Part shown: positions 45,135 through 54,282 of the stretch, one piece after another
Layout: the number at the start of each line of letters is the position of its first letter
Numbering within the stretch: position 1 is the first letter of the stretch
NCBI RefSeq assembly: GCF_004359545.1
Contig: NZ_SCWB01000001.1
Coordinates: 124,001-188,000, forward strand
DNA from: Macrococcus lamae
Lineage (GTDB): Bacteria > Bacillota > Bacilli > Staphylococcales > Staphylococcaceae
Length of the DNA: 64,000 nt
Reading direction: 5' to 3'
The notes under the pieces: generated by a model
Seen by the model: the letters and a program-made list of their open reading frames with translations, nothing else
What the model was told of the DNA's origin: nothing
Databases searched by the model: none
Program-made: the position numbers and the translations under genes

Positions 45135-45845
45135 ATGAAAGAAAGAATTCTAATAGTTGACGATGAAGATAGAATAAGAAAACTTGCTAAGATGTATCTT
45201 GAACGTGAAGGATTTGAAACAGTAGAAGCAGCAGACGGAGAACAAGCACTCCAGCTGGCACTGGAAAGTAATTTCCACTGTATTTTGCTCGATATCATGC
45301 TGCCTGGTATGGATGGCCTGACAGTCTGCAGAAAGATTCGAGAAGAGAAGTCAACGCCCGTTATCATGCTGACAGCTAAAGGTGAGGAAAACAATAGAGT
45401 AGAAGGGTTTGAAATTGGTGCAGACGATTATATCGTTAAACCATTTTCACCGCGCGAAGTTGTGCTTCGTGTTAAAGCGATATTGAGACGTTCCCAAAGT
45501 TCGCTGTTTTTTCAGCACGATAATCATGCAAAGGATCTGATTGTCTTTGATACACTGGTCATCGATAATGATGCTCACCGCGTGAGCGCGGAGAATAAGG
45601 AAGTTAACTTGACCCCTAAGGAATATGAACTGCTGCTTTTCCTGGCAAAATCACCGGATAAAGTATTTGATCGTGAGCAACTATTGAAAGAAGTATGGCA
45701 TTATGAGTTTTATGGTGATCTTCGCACAGTGGATACTCATGTCAAACGACTGCGGGAAAAACTGAACAAAGTGTCTCCGAAAACCGCTGAGATGATTCAC
45801 ACTGTATGGGGAGTCGGTTATAAATTCGAGGTTAAAGAACAATGA
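45135..45845 (+). CDS. resD: Respiratory response regulator ResD (SrrA)
   Basis: This 236-residue OmpR-family regulator has a receiver domain with acidic residues in LIVDDED, phosphoacceptor D53 (ILLDIMLPGMDG), Thr in VIMLTAKG and Lys in YIVKPFSPRE, then a winged-helix domain (LTPKEYELLLFLAK to RTVDTHVKRLREKL). It controls oxygen-limited respiration genes. The ATG at 45135 is preferred because AAAGGA is eight bases upstream; an in-frame ATG at 45126 overlaps that site. It overlaps resE by four bases. Confidence 0.95.
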   Translation: MKERILIVDDEDRIRKLAKMYLEREGFETVEAADGEQALQLALESNFHCILLDIMLPGMDGLTVCRKIREEKSTPVIMLTAKGEENNRVEGFEIGADDYIVKPFSPREVVLRVKAILRRSQSSLFFQHDNHAKDLIVFDTLVIDNDAHRVSAENKEVNLTPKEYELLLFLAKSPDKVFDREQLLKEVWHYEFYGDLRTVDTHVKRLREKLNKVSPKTAEMIHTVWGVGYKFEVKEQ

Positions 45846-47566
45846 ATCATTTAAATAGTGTGGTCATAAAACTGTGGTTAACTATCATTTTGATAGTGAC
45901 TACAGTTTTAATTATATTGTCCGTGGCACTTGTCAGCTTTTTTAATGCTTACTTTATTGCTGAAACCGGTAATAATCTATATCAGAATGCGACAAAAATT
46001 GAAGAAGTTCTTATGAGCCATCATAATCAACAGGATTCACTTGATTATGCTAAGGAACTGATGGAGAATCCTGCTGGTCTGATCATTTTAAAAAGCGAAG
46101 ATGATCTGAAAAAATCATATGATAATCCGTTAAAACAGGTCATGATTGATGAAGTAAAAACAAATAAAGATTACCAGGCAGTTTTCGATAAAGAAAAACA
46201 TGTGACTAAAACGATCACTGTCCATTATCAGGAAGATCTGCACAGATATATACTTCTCGGATTTCCATCTCAGGCATTCGACACGAATGGTGCCATTATT
46301 TTATATCAGGACATCAATTCAATCACTGATACAATACAGTTTATTTGTCTTATTATTTTAGGGGTAACACTGCTCCTCATTTTATTGACGACTATTTTTG
46401 CTTTCTTTCTGTCGACGAGAATTACTAAACCGCTGTTACTTCTAAAAGATTCAGCATTTAAAGTTGCAAGAGGAGAACAGACTGGAAAACTAATCACGCA
46501 TTCACGGGATGAAATCGGTGAACTGACAGTCGCATTTAATAAGATGGAGCATGATATTCGACAAAATATCAATTCCATTGAAGCAGAGCGAAATGTCAGA
46601 GATAAACTCATTGATGCTATGGCTGACGGAGTACTGAGCTATGAGCTTGATATTGAAACACAGCTGATCAATCCGATGGCTGAAAAATTTCTGGCACTTA
46701 TCAGTGACGAGGAAAAACAGCGGTTAAAGGAAAAGTTTAAACGAGTGACGACTTTAGTACAGACTGAAAGTTATACTGCGGTACAGGATAAGCATTTTTT
46801 CGTCATCATCATCTCTCCTGTGAAAACCAATCAGAAAGTTGGGGCCGTTGCTCTTATTAGAGATATGACAGAAGAATATCAGAATGATGAAATGAAGAAA
46901 AGATTTATCGCTAATGTGTCCCATGAACTAAGAACACCGATACAGATGCTGCAGGGCTATACTGAAGCACTGCTTGATGGTATTGGGAACACAAAGGAAG
47001 AACGTGATGAATTCCTCTATATTATTCTTGACGAAAGTAAAAGGTTAAACCGAATGGTCAATGAACTGTTGAACGTGGCCCGCTATGACGCAGGAACTAA
47101 TGAACTGATGATTGAAGAAGTCAATATCGAAACCCTTTTCAGTAAAGTAGCGGCAAACTTCAATCAACGGCTAATTGATAACAAAATTGAACTTAAATAT
47201 GGAGTATCTCATCATTTAAACTGGATGCTTGACTATGACAAGATGATTCAAGTACTGACCAATCTAATAGATAATGCCATCAGGTATACGCATGAAGGGG
47301 ACGCCATTACGCTCAAAGCATCGGTCCATCAAGAAATTCTTGAACTGACTATTCAAGATACAGGAGTCGGAATAGCAGCGGAACACCTTCCGCATATATT
47401 TGACAGATTTTACAAAGTGGAAGCGGCAAGAACGAGAGGAAACCACGGCACAGGGCTCGGCTTATTTATTGTCCAGGCTATTGTTCAGTCACATGCCGGT
47501 CATATACGAGTTGAAAGCCAGGCGGGTCAAGGAACGAAATTCATTATCACAATACCAAAACATTGA
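45842..47566 (+). CDS. resE: Respiratory sensor histidine kinase ResE (SrrB)
   Basis: This 574-residue kinase has two membrane helices (about 8-30 and 168-190) bounding an extracytoplasmic domain, then HAMP (about 190-240), a PAS-like region (about 250-340), the dimerisation domain with phospho-accepting H361 (NVSHELRTPIQML) and the ATPase domain (N box LIDNAIRYT, G1 DTGVGIAAEH, G2 GTGLGLFI). It partners ResD. No cysteine-rich sensor motif is obvious, so the signal is not readable. It ends about 20 bases before the ribU promoter -10. Confidence 0.95.
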   Translation: MNHLNSVVIKLWLTIILIVTTVLIILSVALVSFFNAYFIAETGNNLYQNATKIEEVLMSHHNQQDSLDYAKELMENPAGLIILKSEDDLKKSYDNPLKQVMIDEVKTNKDYQAVFDKEKHVTKTITVHYQEDLHRYILLGFPSQAFDTNGAIILYQDINSITDTIQFICLIILGVTLLLILLTTIFAFFLSTRITKPLLLLKDSAFKVARGEQTGKLITHSRDEIGELTVAFNKMEHDIRQNINSIEAERNVRDKLIDAMADGVLSYELDIETQLINPMAEKFLALISDEEKQRLKEKFKRVTTLVQTESYTAVQDKHFFVIIISPVKTNQKVGAVALIRDMTEEYQNDEMKKRFIANVSHELRTPIQMLQGYTEALLDGIGNTKEERDEFLYIILDESKRLNRMVNELLNVARYDAGTNELMIEEVNIETLFSKVAANFNQRLIDNKIELKYGVSHHLNWMLDYDKMIQVLTNLIDNAIRYTHEGDAITLKASVHQEILELTIQDTGVGIAAEHLPHIFDRFYKVEAARTRGNHGTGLGLFIVQAIVQSHAGHIRVESQAGQGTKFIITIPKH

Positions 47567-47590
47567 TTTTTATTCTTGTTTTGATATGAT
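47563..47590 (+). promoter_or_regulatory. SigA-type promoter of the FMN riboswitch-ribU unit
   Basis: TTGATT (47563-47568) and TATGAT (47585-47590) are 16 bases apart and begin within the last bases of resE. A small UUCG-capped hairpin (47597-47610) then lies at the transcript's 5' end. Confidence 0.6.
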
Positions 47591-47623
47591 AATAAATGGA
47601 CTTCGGTCCAAAAATTTAATATT

Positions 47624-47746
47624 CATCTTCGGGGACGGTGAAATTCCGTACCGGCGGTTAAAGCCCGCGACCTGTCATTGTAATTTGATGATGGCTGATC
47701 TGGTGAAATTCCAGAGCCGACAGTAAAGTCTGGATGGGAGAAGATG
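47624..47746 (+). ncRNA. FMN riboswitch (RFN element)
   Basis: The conserved RFN core is present in order: ATCTTCGGGG at the 5' side, GGTGAAATTCCGTACCGGCG, AAAGCCCGCGA, a variable arm, CTGGTGAAATTCCAGA, CCGACAGTAAAGTCTGG and the closing GGGAGAAGAT. P1 is formed by ATCTTC and GAAGAT. It senses flavin mononucleotide and controls the riboflavin transporter ribU directly downstream. Confidence 0.95.
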
Positions 47747-47788
47747 GAGGGAACACATGAATATGGTCATGTTTATTTGTGCTGCAAC

Positions 47789-47816
47789 CTCCTCATTCTC
47801 GGATGAATGTAAGGAG
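47789..47816 (+). promoter_or_regulatory. Shine-Dalgarno sequestering hairpin of ribU
   Basis: CTCC (47789-47792) and CATTC (47794-47798) pair with GAATG (47805-47809) and GGAG (47813-47816), hiding the ribosome site of the ATG at 47823. The riboswitch end GGAGAAGATGGAGG (47737-47750) can instead pair with the CCTCC...ATTCTC arm, freeing the ribosome site. No T-run follows, so control is expected at translation: FMN closes P1, releases the arm and shuts ribU off. Confidence 0.6.
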
Positions 47817-47822
47817 ATTATC

Positions 47823-48377
47823 ATGGCAAATATTCATAGAACAAAACGGCTGATTTTAATCAGTCTATTAAGTGCAATTAGTTTTGTACTGATGTTTATC
47901 AAGTTCCCGCTTCCTTTTTTACCACCTTATTTAACGATTGACTTCAGCGATATTCCAGCGCTCCTCGCTTTATTTACTGTAGGACCGGTCGGTGCCATCC
48001 TAGTCGAAGGTATCAAAAATCTTCTTAACTTTCTGATGACCCCAGGTGATCCCGTCGGACCAGCAGCAAATTTCTTAGCAGGGACTTCGTTCATTATCAC
48101 GGTTTATCTGATTGCCGGCAGACAGCTCAAACACCGTCTTGTGCCAGCATTTATAGCTGCGACACTCGCGATGGCCGTAGTGATGAGTATACTGAATTAC
48201 TTTGTACTTCTGCCATTGTACGGGATGATCATGAATTTAGAAGATATCGCTGCAAACTTAAAGGTGATTGTATCAGCAGGCATTATTCCGTTCAATATCA
48301 TTAAAGGACTGCTTTTGTCACTAATTTTTATGCTGCTCAGCAAACCGTTACTGCCAATCTTAAAGAACCGTTTCTAA
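47823..48377 (+). CDS. ribU: Riboflavin transporter RibU (ECF S component)
   Basis: This 184-residue integral membrane protein has about six helices and is the substrate-binding S component of an energy-coupling factor riboflavin importer. LPPYLTIDFSDIPALLALF, GDPVGPAANFLAG and LNYFVLLPLYGMI are family signatures. The ATG at 47823 (MANIHRTKRLILISLLSA) matches homologues and follows AAGGAG. A second in-frame ATG at 47757 with its own GGAGGG site would add 22 residues not expected in the family. The upstream FMN riboswitch supports riboflavin as the substrate. A terminator follows. Confidence 0.93.
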   Translation: MANIHRTKRLILISLLSAISFVLMFIKFPLPFLPPYLTIDFSDIPALLALFTVGPVGAILVEGIKNLLNFLMTPGDPVGPAANFLAGTSFIITVYLIAGRQLKHRLVPAFIAATLAMAVVMSILNYFVLLPLYGMIMNLEDIAANLKVIVSAGIIPFNIIKGLLLSLIFMLLSKPLLPILKNRF

Positions 48378-48416
48378 ATAATCTATAAAATTAATCAATT
48401 CAATAACATGACATAA

Positions 48417-48441
48417 GGACCGGCTGATGTCGGTTCTTTTT
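48417..48441 (+). terminator. Terminator after ribU
   Basis: GGACCGGC and GTCGGTTC form an 8-pair stem with G-T pairs around TGAT, followed by five T. Confidence 0.85.
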
Positions 48442-48457
48442 ATATGGAAATTTAATC

Positions 48458-48486
48458 TTGCATTCTACTGATTAATTGTTTATTAT
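48458..48486 (+). promoter_or_regulatory. SigA-type promoter of the yeeE-tusA pair
   Basis: TTGCAT (48458-48463) and TATTAT (48481-48486) are exactly 17 bases apart, about 40 bases upstream of the start codon. Confidence 0.6.
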
Positions 48487-48527
48487 ATATCTTATTAAGT
48501 CCATCGGAATTGTAGGAGGTTATAAAA

Positions 48528-49604
48528 TTGGTCTGGATGATTATCAGTGGTTTAATCGTAGGAAGTATGCTCGGGTTCGTGATGCAGCGGACTCGGTTCT
48601 GTCTGACGGGCGGCTTCAGAGATATGTACGTACAAAAAAACAATAAAATGTTCTATGCATTATTAATAGCAATCACTATTCAGAGTATAGGGCTTTTAAT
48701 ATTATCTGTGACCGGAGTGTTTAAAATAACATATGAACCCTTTCCAATTGTAGGAACGATAATCGGTTCATTTATTTTCGGAATTGGAATTATTCTTGCA
48801 GGAGGTTGTGCGACAGGTACTTGGTACCGCGCAGGAGAGGGTTTAATTGGCAGCTGGATTGCGCTGTTCATGTATGCTCTTGGTGCTTCGGCAACAAAAT
48901 TCGGTTTTCTGAAACCCATCAGCGAGAGTATTAACAGTAAAACTCTAGCGAATTCTAGCATGACTGAAACGACCGGTATTCCCTTCTGGGTTTTTGTAGT
49001 TGTTCTGTCAGCAGTCACTTTGTTCTTGGTGAATAGAACATTAAGTAAAAAGAAAATGATGGCAGTCCCCCAACTGAAGCAGCGTTTTACCGGTATCAAA
49101 CATTACTTATTCGAAAAAAGATATCACACATTTGCTGCAGCGATAATTATCGGTCTGATTGCACTGCTTGCCTGGCCGATGAGTATTTCTACAGGTAGAG
49201 AAGGTGGACTTGGCATCACCACACCTTCAGCAAAATTAGTTCAGTTTATTACAACAGGTGATACTGCAATACTTGACTGGGGTGTCTTCCTGGTACTTGG
49301 AATTTTTGTCGGCTCATATATGGCAGCCAAGGGATCACGGGAGTTCAAATGGCGACTGCCGGATATTAAAACTATCAAAAATAGCGTCATCGGTGGATTG
49401 TTTATGGGCTTTGGTGCATCGCTTGCAGGCGGCTGTTCTATAGGTAATGGGCTGGTAGCAACAGCTACCATGTCGTGGCAGGGATGGATTTCACTTGTGT
49501 TTATGATATTTGGATCTTGGTTTATGAGTTATTTTGTATTTGTCAGACCAATGCAGCAATATAAAAAATCTGCAAAAACATCAGCAGTGACACAGACTGC
49601 TTAA
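48528..49604 (+). CDS. YeeE/YedE family sulfur-compound transporter
   Basis: This 358-residue polytopic protein has about nine or ten helices and the family's internal repeat: RTRFCLTGGFRDMY and GGCATGTWYRAGEGL in the first half, GASLAGGCSIGNGL in the second. The conserved cysteines in GGC motifs line the thiosulfate path in the YeeE/TsuA structure, so uptake of thiosulfate is the best guess. It starts at a TTG seven bases after AGGAGGT. A TusA-like gene follows 18 bases later, the usual partner that accepts the sulfur inside the cell. Confidence 0.9.
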   Translation: MVWMIISGLIVGSMLGFVMQRTRFCLTGGFRDMYVQKNNKMFYALLIAITIQSIGLLILSVTGVFKITYEPFPIVGTIIGSFIFGIGIILAGGCATGTWYRAGEGLIGSWIALFMYALGASATKFGFLKPISESINSKTLANSSMTETTGIPFWVFVVVLSAVTLFLVNRTLSKKKMMAVPQLKQRFTGIKHYLFEKRYHTFAAAIIIGLIALLAWPMSISTGREGGLGITTPSAKLVQFITTGDTAILDWGVFLVLGIFVGSYMAAKGSREFKWRLPDIKTIKNSVIGGLFMGFGASLAGGCSIGNGLVATATMSWQGWISLVFMIFGSWFMSYFVFVRPMQQYKKSAKTSAVTQTA

Positions 49605-49622
49605 AATTCAGGAGGATTAATT

Positions 49623-49847
49623 ATGGTACATGAGTTAGGAACTGTTGGGATGGTCTGTCCGTTTCCTTTAATTGAAGCACAGAAAAAAATGGAGACACTT
49701 GCACCAGGCGAAGAACTTAAAATAGATTTTGACTGCACTCAGGCGACAGAAGCAATTCCGAACTGGGCAGCGGATAACAATTATCCGGTGACGAATTACG
49801 AACAGCTGGACGATGCATCGTGGTCAATCACTGTACAGAAAGCTTAA
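49623..49847 (+). CDS. TusA-like sulfurtransferase
   Basis: This 74-residue protein has the TusA fold with the CPxP motif at C12 (GMVCPFPLIEA), where sulfur is carried as a persulfide. AGGAGG precedes the ATG. It is directly downstream of the YeeE-family transporter and probably receives the imported sulfur (TsuB-like role). Whether it also acts in tRNA thiolation like Escherichia coli TusA cannot be told. Confidence 0.9.
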   Translation: MVHELGTVGMVCPFPLIEAQKKMETLAPGEELKIDFDCTQATEAIPNWAADNNYPVTNYEQLDDASWSITVQKA

Positions 49848-49854
49848 TAAGACT

Positions 49855-49888
49855 AAAACGGCTGGAATTTTAAATTCCAGCCGTTTTT
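49855..49888. terminator. Bidirectional terminator between tusA-like gene and fer
   Basis: ACGGCTGGAATTT pairs perfectly with AAATTCCAGCCGT, flanked by AAAA on one side and TTTTT on the other. Confidence 0.92.
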
Positions 49889-49896
49889 ATAATGAG

Positions 49897-50193
<297 letters not shown>

Positions 50194-50246
50194 TTATTTT
50201 AGAGATTCATTTCTTATTTTTCAACTTATATTATTTGGAGGAGTAA

Positions 50247-51179
50247 ATGAATTCTATATTAACACTTGCAAAAATGAAGAAATTTCAATCAAAAACCGAT
50301 AAAAGCTTTACTAATATTTTAACAGGCTACAAATCCCATCAGACTTATTTTGATGCTTTAATGCAAGGACTGCTGCCTTTTTATAATTGTTTTCCTCATG
50401 GACTAAAGTCTGACGACGAATCACATATAGTTATAAGGGATCATCAGTTCTATCCTTATTTCTATGATTCATCACAACTGACATTCCAGAGTTTAAGACT
50501 GCTTACTCAAAGCTTATCAGCTAAAACTCTTCAGCTTCCAAGTTTTTATCCAGTGACGAATCATCTGTTTGTTCAGCAGCAAGTAAGACAGTGTTTCATA
50601 CTTTATAAAGACAATCCTGAAATATTCAGGAATGACCTGGTTAATCTTTATCAATCAGTGGAGAAATGTCTCGGAACTTGTTATAGTTATTTACTGCTGC
50701 CGGACGGTTCAGGTCAGCATTTCAGTAAAAGTGATATCTTGATAGAGTGTGGAATTACAGAAGATGAAATCGATTTAGCGCTCCTTAAAGAATACAATGT
50801 TATCACAGCGATGATCAGACAGCACCCGAAACTATCCGGATTGTATATTAGAATACCGCTTCATAGTGCAAGTGAAAAGACATCTACTCTCCTTGAGCAG
50901 CGATATACTGTTGAGCGGATGGCTGCTATCCGTCACGTTAAACAACATACAATAGAAGATCATTTAATTGAGATGATGATCAAAGATTATGCATTTGACT
51001 GGAAGCAGTTTATCAGCGAATCGGAAGTAGTAGAAATAAGACAGCTGTATAGACTACATAAGTTCGAGAAACTAAAGCCTTATTATGAGAATTCCAGCAT
51101 CGATAGTTATTTCAAGATTAAACTGGCTTTATGTCTTGTCATAAAGGAGGCGTATGATGAAGCAGGAGCAAATACTTAG
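50247..51179 (+). CDS. ypbB: YpbB-like helix-turn-helix protein, RecQ partner
   Basis: This 310-residue protein resembles YpbB, a protein of unknown function whose gene precedes the RecQ-type helicase gene in Bacilli. A C-terminal helix-turn-helix-like segment is visible around KQHTIEDHLIEMMIKDYAFDW, similar to the RQC/HRDC-like HTH that helicases use. The N-terminal 200 residues show no motif I recognise. TTGGAGGAG precedes the ATG. It overlaps the helicase gene by 23-26 bases, which suggests that the two proteins act together. Confidence 0.78.
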   Translation: MNSILTLAKMKKFQSKTDKSFTNILTGYKSHQTYFDALMQGLLPFYNCFPHGLKSDDESHIVIRDHQFYPYFYDSSQLTFQSLRLLTQSLSAKTLQLPSFYPVTNHLFVQQQVRQCFILYKDNPEIFRNDLVNLYQSVEKCLGTCYSYLLLPDGSGQHFSKSDILIECGITEDEIDLALLKEYNVITAMIRQHPKLSGLYIRIPLHSASEKTSTLLEQRYTVERMAAIRHVKQHTIEDHLIEMMIKDYAFDWKQFISESEVVEIRQLYRLHKFEKLKPYYENSSIDSYFKIKLALCLVIKEAYDEAGANT

Positions 51180-52521
51180 TGATGTATTTGGATTTGAAGG
51201 TTTGAGGTCTGGTCAGAAGGAGATTATAGAGCTTGCGAACAGAGGGTGTGACATATTAGCGCTGCTGTCAACCGGCGCAGGAAAGTCATTATGTTATCAG
51301 CTGCCTGTTCTCAATGTGAACGGGCGTGCTTTAGTCATTACTCCGCTTGTTTCTCTTATGGAAGACCAGGTGGCTGAACTTAAACGACTGAAAATTAAAG
51401 CGGTGTGTATTCATAGTCATCTTGATATACGTGAAAAGCGCATGATTTTAAGACAGCTCAACCGGTATCACTTTATCTTTTGTTCACCGGAATGGCTTGC
51501 TACAGACAGAGCACGTTCTATTATTTCTAATATGCAGTTCACTCATATCGTCATCGATGAGGCACACTGTATATCAGAATGGGGATATGATTTCAGGCCG
51601 CACTACTTGCTGCTTAATGAGCTGCTGGATTATTATTCTGAAGCTCAGGTGATTGCTTTGACAGCTACTGCCAATGATAAGACGATTCATGATATTCAGC
51701 ATCTTCTTAATCGCAGATTGACTGTTATCGATCATCGAACAGCCAGAGATAATATTTTTTTGAAAGTGATGCCAGTACATACTTCACATAAAGTGGAAAA
51801 ATTGATGCAACTTCTGCCAGCATCAGGACCTGCGATTATTTATTTTTCTTCTAAGAAGATGTGTGATGATGTTCAGCAGCAGCTGCTCAGTTCCGGCTTT
51901 AAAGGAATGACATATCATGCAGATATGAGTTACGAAGAGAGGATGAGTGTGCAACTGTCATTTCAAAATGATACGATCCAGTTTGTCTGCGCGACGAGTG
52001 CGTTCGGTATGGGAATCAACAAGAAGAACATTCGGACGATTATCCATTATCACGTTCCAAAATCAATTTTTCAATATGTACAAGAGATAGGACGAGCAGG
52101 GCGAGACGGAGAGCAGTCACAGGCCATACTGCTCTATCATCCGGAAGATTTAAACATCGCTTTTAAATTTCTTGAAGAAGATCGATTGACAGAAGAAGAC
52201 CTTAAATTCTACAAGGAAGGTGTTCAGCTGCCTGATGAAAAGAAGGAATTCATCCATATTCTACTCAGAAGATTTTCTGTGAGTGTATTGAGACAGTTGT
52301 TAAATGATGAAACAGCAGCAAAATATAATGCTGTGAAGGCTATGATAAATTACGGGACCGCTAAACACTGTCTAAGCAGTCAGCTTTATGACTACGAGGG
52401 AACGTGTGAGCATTGTGAAGTCTGTCAAGGCACGCATGACTTTGAGTTTAAAACTATCGTGAAGGAAAAACGTTCCGTTCTTTTCGAAGAATACATTAAT
52501 TCTTTATTTAAGTTTGACTAG
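51157..52521 (+). CDS. RecQ-family DNA helicase, short RecS-like form
   Basis: This 454-residue helicase has two RecA-like domains: Walker A LSTGAGKSLCYQLP, the DEAH box HIVIDEAHCISEWGYDFRP and motif VI QEIGRAGRDGEQ. A four-cysteine zinc-binding segment (CLSSQLYDYEGTCEHCEVC) is present near the end, but there is no HRDC domain, so it is RecS-like rather than full RecQ. It should unwind DNA 3' to 5' in repair. Of two adjacent ATG codons I prefer 51157, six bases from AGGAGG. It overlaps ypbB. Confidence 0.9.
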   Translation: MKQEQILSDVFGFEGLRSGQKEIIELANRGCDILALLSTGAGKSLCYQLPVLNVNGRALVITPLVSLMEDQVAELKRLKIKAVCIHSHLDIREKRMILRQLNRYHFIFCSPEWLATDRARSIISNMQFTHIVIDEAHCISEWGYDFRPHYLLLNELLDYYSEAQVIALTATANDKTIHDIQHLLNRRLTVIDHRTARDNIFLKVMPVHTSHKVEKLMQLLPASGPAIIYFSSKKMCDDVQQQLLSSGFKGMTYHADMSYEERMSVQLSFQNDTIQFVCATSAFGMGINKKNIRTIIHYHVPKSIFQYVQEIGRAGRDGEQSQAILLYHPEDLNIAFKFLEEDRLTEEDLKFYKEGVQLPDEKKEFIHILLRRFSVSVLRQLLNDETAAKYNAVKAMINYGTAKHCLSSQLYDYEGTCEHCEVCQGTHDFEFKTIVKEKRSVLFEEYINSLFKFD

Positions 52522-52592
52522 TGCTTTACTAATAAGCGTTTCATTGTCTATAATAAATAATATATTTGAATAATTTATAAGCAGGTGAATTT

Positions 52593-53570
52593 ATGTCAAA
52601 AGATGATTTTAGAGATGAATTTGAAAAAAGTAAGCAGCCGGTTGAAAGACAGGAAGAAGTAACAGAAGTACCAGTATCAGATGATACCGTAAACAGTGAG
52701 AATGTAGAAACAAATGAATCGCAGGAGTTTCCACCTCGAGGTGTTTCAAGAAGAAATCGCTCTGCTGAAAGACGTCGTCGTTCGGAAGATCATAACGATG
52801 AAACTGAAGAAGAGACTGGTAGTGAAAAGCGTCGCAAACGATCTATCATTGCTTCAGGTGTAGGCAGTTCAGCAGTAGGAAACGCTACACGTAAGAACGA
52901 TGAAGATGACAGTGAACATGTCAGCCGTACGACGTATGTTGCCGGTGGAGCAGCAGCAGGTACTGTTGCTGCAGCGTCAGCACATGATGCCGAGGCTGAA
53001 GAAGTAGATTCAGATGAACATGATGATGACTACTATGAAGATCACAAGACAAGCAATAAATGGATCCCGTTACTTGCTGCTTTATTAATTTTGATTCCTA
53101 TCATCTTGCTGGTAGGGATGTATATTAACAATCAGATTAATGGTCCTGACAAAGATAACAATGTGGCAGTGACTGACAGCAAAGATAAATCAACTGAAGA
53201 AAATAAAAAATCAGCGGACGATAAAAATGATGCGGCGACCACTGAGAAGAAATCAACTGAAGAAAAAACAACAGAAGAAAAGACTGCTGCATCAACTGAA
53301 GAAAGTACTTCTGAAGATACAACGACTGAAGTACCTTCAACTGAAAGTGCAGCAACAGAAGCACCAACATCAGAAGAACCTTCTACTGAAAAAGACAGTA
53401 ATAACACTGTTGGTACCACACACGTAGTAGGCTCTAATGAAAACTTATACCGTATTGCTATTAAGTATTACGGCAATGGATCAGCAGAAAATGTTGAAAA
53501 AATTAGAAGAGCTAATGGTATTACGGGAAATGAAATTGGCGCAGGTCAAACATTAGTGATACCTAAGTAA
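52593..53570 (+). CDS. EbpS-like membrane LysM protein (YpbE-like)
   Basis: This 325-residue protein starts with a charged, disordered N-terminal half ([12 protein letters not shown], then [18 protein letters not shown]), has a single membrane helix (about 158-178, [19 protein letters not shown]), a Thr/Ser/Glu/Lys-rich low-complexity spacer (about 185-275) and a C-terminal LysM domain (about 278-325, [18 protein letters not shown]). The order is that of staphylococcal elastin-binding protein EbpS, which sits beside the recQ gene there too. LysM should bind peptidoglycan outside the membrane. Elastin binding is not inferable here, because the N-terminal binding region is poorly conserved. Confidence 0.85.
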   Translation: MSKDDFRDEFEKSKQPVERQEEVTEVPVSDDTVNSENVETNESQEFPPRGVSRRNRSAERRRRSEDHNDETEEETGSEKRRKRSIIASGVGSSAVGNATRKNDEDDSEHVSRTTYVAGGAAAGTVAAASAHDAEAEEVDSDEHDDDYYEDHKTSNKWIPLLAALLILIPIILLVGMYINNQINGPDKDNNVAVTDSKDKSTEENKKSADDKNDAATTEKKSTEEKTTEEKTAASTEESTSEDTTTEVPSTESAATEAPTSEEPSTEKDSNNTVGTTHVVGSNENLYRIAIKYYGNGSAENVEKIRRANGITGNEIGAGQTLVIPK

Positions 53571-53601
53571 TTTTTATGTGTTTTAAACAAGGGGGATATC
53601 C

Positions 53602-54240
53602 ATGTATTTAAAGACAATAATGATACCAAAAGGAAAATGTTACGTAGCAAGTCCGGACGATTCAGTGAAATCAGTACTCGACAAACTTGAGCACTATGGA
53701 ATTGACGGAATGCCGGTAGTCGGCACAGGAAGTTATTACGGGACAGCGACACAGTTTGATATTTTCAGACACTTTTTCTTCATGAAAGAAAGAAAAGAAA
53801 GAGAAGATTTTCTTGATAATACGAAGATAAAAGATATTCTGGCAATTGATAAGTATAGTGTGAAAGATGACTCGTTATTTGAAGAATCGTTCTTATCTCT
53901 TCAGGATTTCCCTATTTTGAGCATTATCAATAATCGAAATGAATTTCTTGGTGTGGTGACACGATTTGATGTAATGGAGCAGTTCAAGAGCGCATTCGGT
54001 ATGAATCGTAAAGGGGTCCGTATTGCGATTACATCTATCGATGCAGAAGGTCGAATTAAACGGCTCGCACAGGCGATGCAGAAATTCAAACTAAATGCTA
54101 TTTCATTTGTAACATTTGATGAGACAGATAAAATGCATCGTCGTATGATCATTAAAGTTGAATCAGACAAAGACCTTAAGAAATTTACAAAATATTTGAC
54201 GAATCATGGATTTAAAATTCTAGATATTCAACAAGACTAA
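53602..54240 (+). CDS. CBS-pair protein with C-terminal ACT-like domain (AcuB-like)
   Basis: This 212-residue protein has two CBS motifs (about 5-60, YGIDGMPVVGTGSYYG; and 78-130, FPILSIINNRNEFLGVVTRFD), which usually bind adenine nucleotides, followed by a beta-alpha segment (about 137-208) that looks like an ACT domain. The architecture is that of AcuB, but the partner and ligand are unknown. AAGGGGGA precedes the ATG. It lies between the LysM gene and ypdA, with a terminator after it. Confidence 0.8.
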   Translation: MYLKTIMIPKGKCYVASPDDSVKSVLDKLEHYGIDGMPVVGTGSYYGTATQFDIFRHFFFMKERKEREDFLDNTKIKDILAIDKYSVKDDSLFEESFLSLQDFPILSIINNRNEFLGVVTRFDVMEQFKSAFGMNRKGVRIAITSIDAEGRIKRLAQAMQKFKLNAISFVTFDETDKMHRRMIIKVESDKDLKKFTKYLTNHGFKILDIQQD

Positions 54241-54270
54241 GGGGCTCGCTTTGAGCTTCTTTTTTTTAGG
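54240..54270 (+). terminator. Terminator after the CBS gene
   Basis: GGGGCTC and GAGCTTC pair around a GCTTT loop and run into eight T; the hairpin starts at the stop codon. Confidence 0.8.
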
Positions 54271-54282
54271 AAGGTGTAGACA

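Noticed and set aside
47597-47610. UUCG-capped hairpin after resE considered as a terminator
   Set aside because: It is only five base pairs and is followed by AAAAATTT rather than a T-run; it also lies downstream of the ribU promoter.
53206-53400. Direct repeats suggesting a CRISPR or tandem repeat array
   Set aside because: The repetition is imperfect Thr-Glu-Glu-Lys/Ser codon repetition in the linker of a membrane protein, with no spacer structure.
53132-53427. Several overlapping frames in the low-complexity part of the EbpS-like gene
   Set aside because: They arise from the repetitive Thr/Ser/Glu/Lys codons of the real frame and have no start signals.
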